Assembly: GCF_019249655.2 (NCBI RefSeq)
Contig: NZ_CP137557.1
Span: forward strand, 2,823,001 to 2,887,000
Source: Segatella copri
Lineage (GTDB): Bacteria > Bacteroidota > Bacteroidia > Bacteroidales > Bacteroidaceae
Reading direction: 5' to 3'
DNA length: 64,000 nucleotides
In this document: positions 62,893-64,000 of the stretch, in pieces
Position numbering within the stretch: position 1 is the first letter of the stretch
Layout of the letters: each line of letters begins with the position of its first letter
Notes under the pieces: generated by a model
What the model saw: the letters and a program-made list of their open reading frames with translations, nothing else
What the model was told of the DNA's origin: nothing
The model's database searches: none
Program-made: the position numbers and the translations under genes

Positions 62893-64000
62893 TCATTTAA
62901 TTGGTTCCGCATGCACATAGTATTCACTGTTTATAGGGTCTTCCCCGTCAGTTTTAAGTATCAGTACCATGCGAGAATGTTTTGTACGCCAATATGCTTT
63001 AATATCAGCATCTTCGGGTAGTGCCTTAAACGTTTTACACAGCGAAGCCTTTTCTGTTTTTTTTATAGTACTATGTGCTTCATAGTACTGGTCCATAATC
63101 TTCAACAGACCTTCTCTTTCACGTTCAAGCACGCCTAACATATATTCCTTGTCGTTTTTGTCTTTTGCTCCTTTCAGTACAATACGTAACTCTGCATACG
63201 GTTTTGTAATGTCTTCTTTGTAGGCAGTAGGTGGAGTTAGGATAAACTCACGGCTCTTGTCCAGCAAGCAATATTCTGTTAGTTCGGGGTTCTTGGAATT
63301 ATACCTTACGTTATCCCAATCGTAACCAAAGAATCCATCATTCACCAAATAGAGCCTCTTTCGGGCTTGATAGACAATACGGCCATCTTTATAGCCATTG
63401 GCATAGACAATAGTATTGTCATGAGGCGTGAAGAAGTATGTGCTCCACCAATAGGAAGTATTCAAACAGTTTGTCTTACGTTCCATGATTCCAAAGCTAT
63501 CTGGCATATCACGACAATCACTCGTCCAAGTAATTGAATCGTAGTAGTTGTAATAGGCATTATCTGAAGAGTTGAAACCATATTCATCGGTAAGCTCAAA
63601 TGTTACAAGGCAGAAGGTCTGAAACACAGGGTCTGTGTTGTCTTTGTCGTCTTCTGCATAGTATGCCTTAATCTTAAACTTGCAGTTGTCGGGAACAGAA
63701 CGGTCAATATCCGTATCATACGTGTAACTTTTCTTCATCATTTCCAAATCGGTTTCGGTCATGCGTTTATATACAATCATGCCATATATAGACTTGTAAC
63801 CATTGCTGCCATCACTCGTCGCTCCCAATTTTTGTATGGTGTACATTAAGGTTTTGCCATTCGACTCGTCAAGCTTAAGAATCTGCATGTATCTGCTGTC
63901 TGTTGTCTGCTTGTTGCTGCCAAACAGTATGAAGCCTTTGTCCATGTCATAAGTCCATGATACACGACTGAAACAAAAGGCTGGCAAGGCATCACTATAA
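62893..64000 (-). CDS. Unknown protein, 5' end beyond window
   Basis: The frame is open to the right edge (Tyr-Ser-Asp-Ala-Leu before the TTG at 63987), so the start lies outside. About 369 codons are visible. It is rich in Tyr, Asp and Lys with many beta-type strands (CLVTFELTDEYGFNSSDNA, WTSDCRDMPDSFG, LYLVNDGFFGYDWDNV). I do not recognise the family; the beta-rich composition suggests an extracytoplasmic protein. It has its own terminator and is not obviously part of the restriction locus. Confidence 0.65.
   Translation of the reverse strand, partial: YSDALPAFCFSRVSWTYDMDKGFILFGSNKQTTDSRYMQILKLDESNGKTLMYTIQKLGATSDGSNGYKSIYGMIVYKRMTETDLEMMKKSYTYDTDIDRSVPDNCKFKIKAYYAEDDKDNTDPVFQTFCLVTFELTDEYGFNSSDNAYYNYYDSITWTSDCRDMPDSFGIMERKTNCLNTSYWWSTYFFTPHDNTIVYANGYKDGRIVYQARKRLYLVNDGFFGYDWDNVRYNSKNPELTEYCLLDKSREFILTPPTAYKEDITKPYAELRIVLKGAKDKNDKEYMLGVLEREREGLLKIMDQYYEAHSTIKKTEKASLCKTFKALPEDADIKAYWRTKHSRMVLILKTDGEDPINSEYYVHAEPIK

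Overview
The window reads as a chromosomal segment of a gut Bacteroidota, most like Prevotella/Segatella (copri-like). Grounds: promoters of the Bacteroidota type (TTG, about 20 bp, TAnnTTTG, for example at 11101-11131 and 8086-8116), few Shine-Dalgarno sites, many SPII lipoproteins, and family-specific genes (DUF4270, DUF4301, DUF4348, DUF3332, DUF5723, PCMD, smalltalk, thrS-infC-rpmI-rplT, the methylmalonyl-CoA decarboxylase cluster). This is inference from gene content; no 16S or tRNA gene was found.

Layout. 1-2350 is the end of an accessory island (M15 peptidase, a 31-residue smalltalk protein, an HU-like protein with a Gly/Ser tail). 2411-6230 holds secreted and outer-membrane proteins (PCMD lipoprotein, beta-barrel, calycin-like/PCMD protein). 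6580-10897 is the translation cluster rplT, rpmI, infC, thrS, with a GxxExxY gene between infC and thrS bracketed by perfect 40-bp direct repeats. 11101-17890 holds asparaginase, a promoter-to-terminator unit of tiny ORFs, DUF4301, then a tandem array of four 34-35 aa paralogous membrane microproteins directly upstream of an RSH enzyme whose hydrolase HD residues are gone. 17894-21405 is the SPOR, ruvX, def, TPR operon; 21761-22665 a YtxH/holin-like envelope-stress-type operon; 22818-22882 a free-standing small RNA. 23054-27847 holds an MBL hydrolase, murB, DUF4348, pheS and DUF3332. 27966-37773 holds a TonB receptor, the decarboxylase genes (mmdA, a 49-aa protein, biotin carrier), a MoeB/ThiF-type enzyme, panD/panC, a starch-synthase domain, DUF4270. 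37861-48469 has surface proteins, uvrD-type helicase, mtgA, OmpA, proS and two unknowns.

48525-55783 is a second accessory island (DUF5675, DUF3987/VirE-N-like ATPase, Bro-N/KilAC antirepressor, several unknown small genes). 55845-62640 is a decayed type I restriction locus: hsdR intact, hsdS split by an IS4-family insertion with 9-bp target duplication, hsdM reduced to its C-terminal part. A partial unknown gene runs off the right edge.

Two repeat systems cut across this layout. First, four copies (1174, 6241, 43845, 53282) of a 279-282-bp palindromic, MITE-like element with about 14-bp terminal inverted repeats and 9-bp target duplications; each is built from hairpins with CUUCGG-type loops. 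Second, a family of ATCTGCG/ATCTGTG inverted and direct repeats appears around 8203-8850, 13034-13150, 33750 and 51893-52070. The strongest candidates for undescribed biology are the microprotein array upstream of relA, the hairpin MITE family, and the small-ORF transcription unit at 12385-12906.
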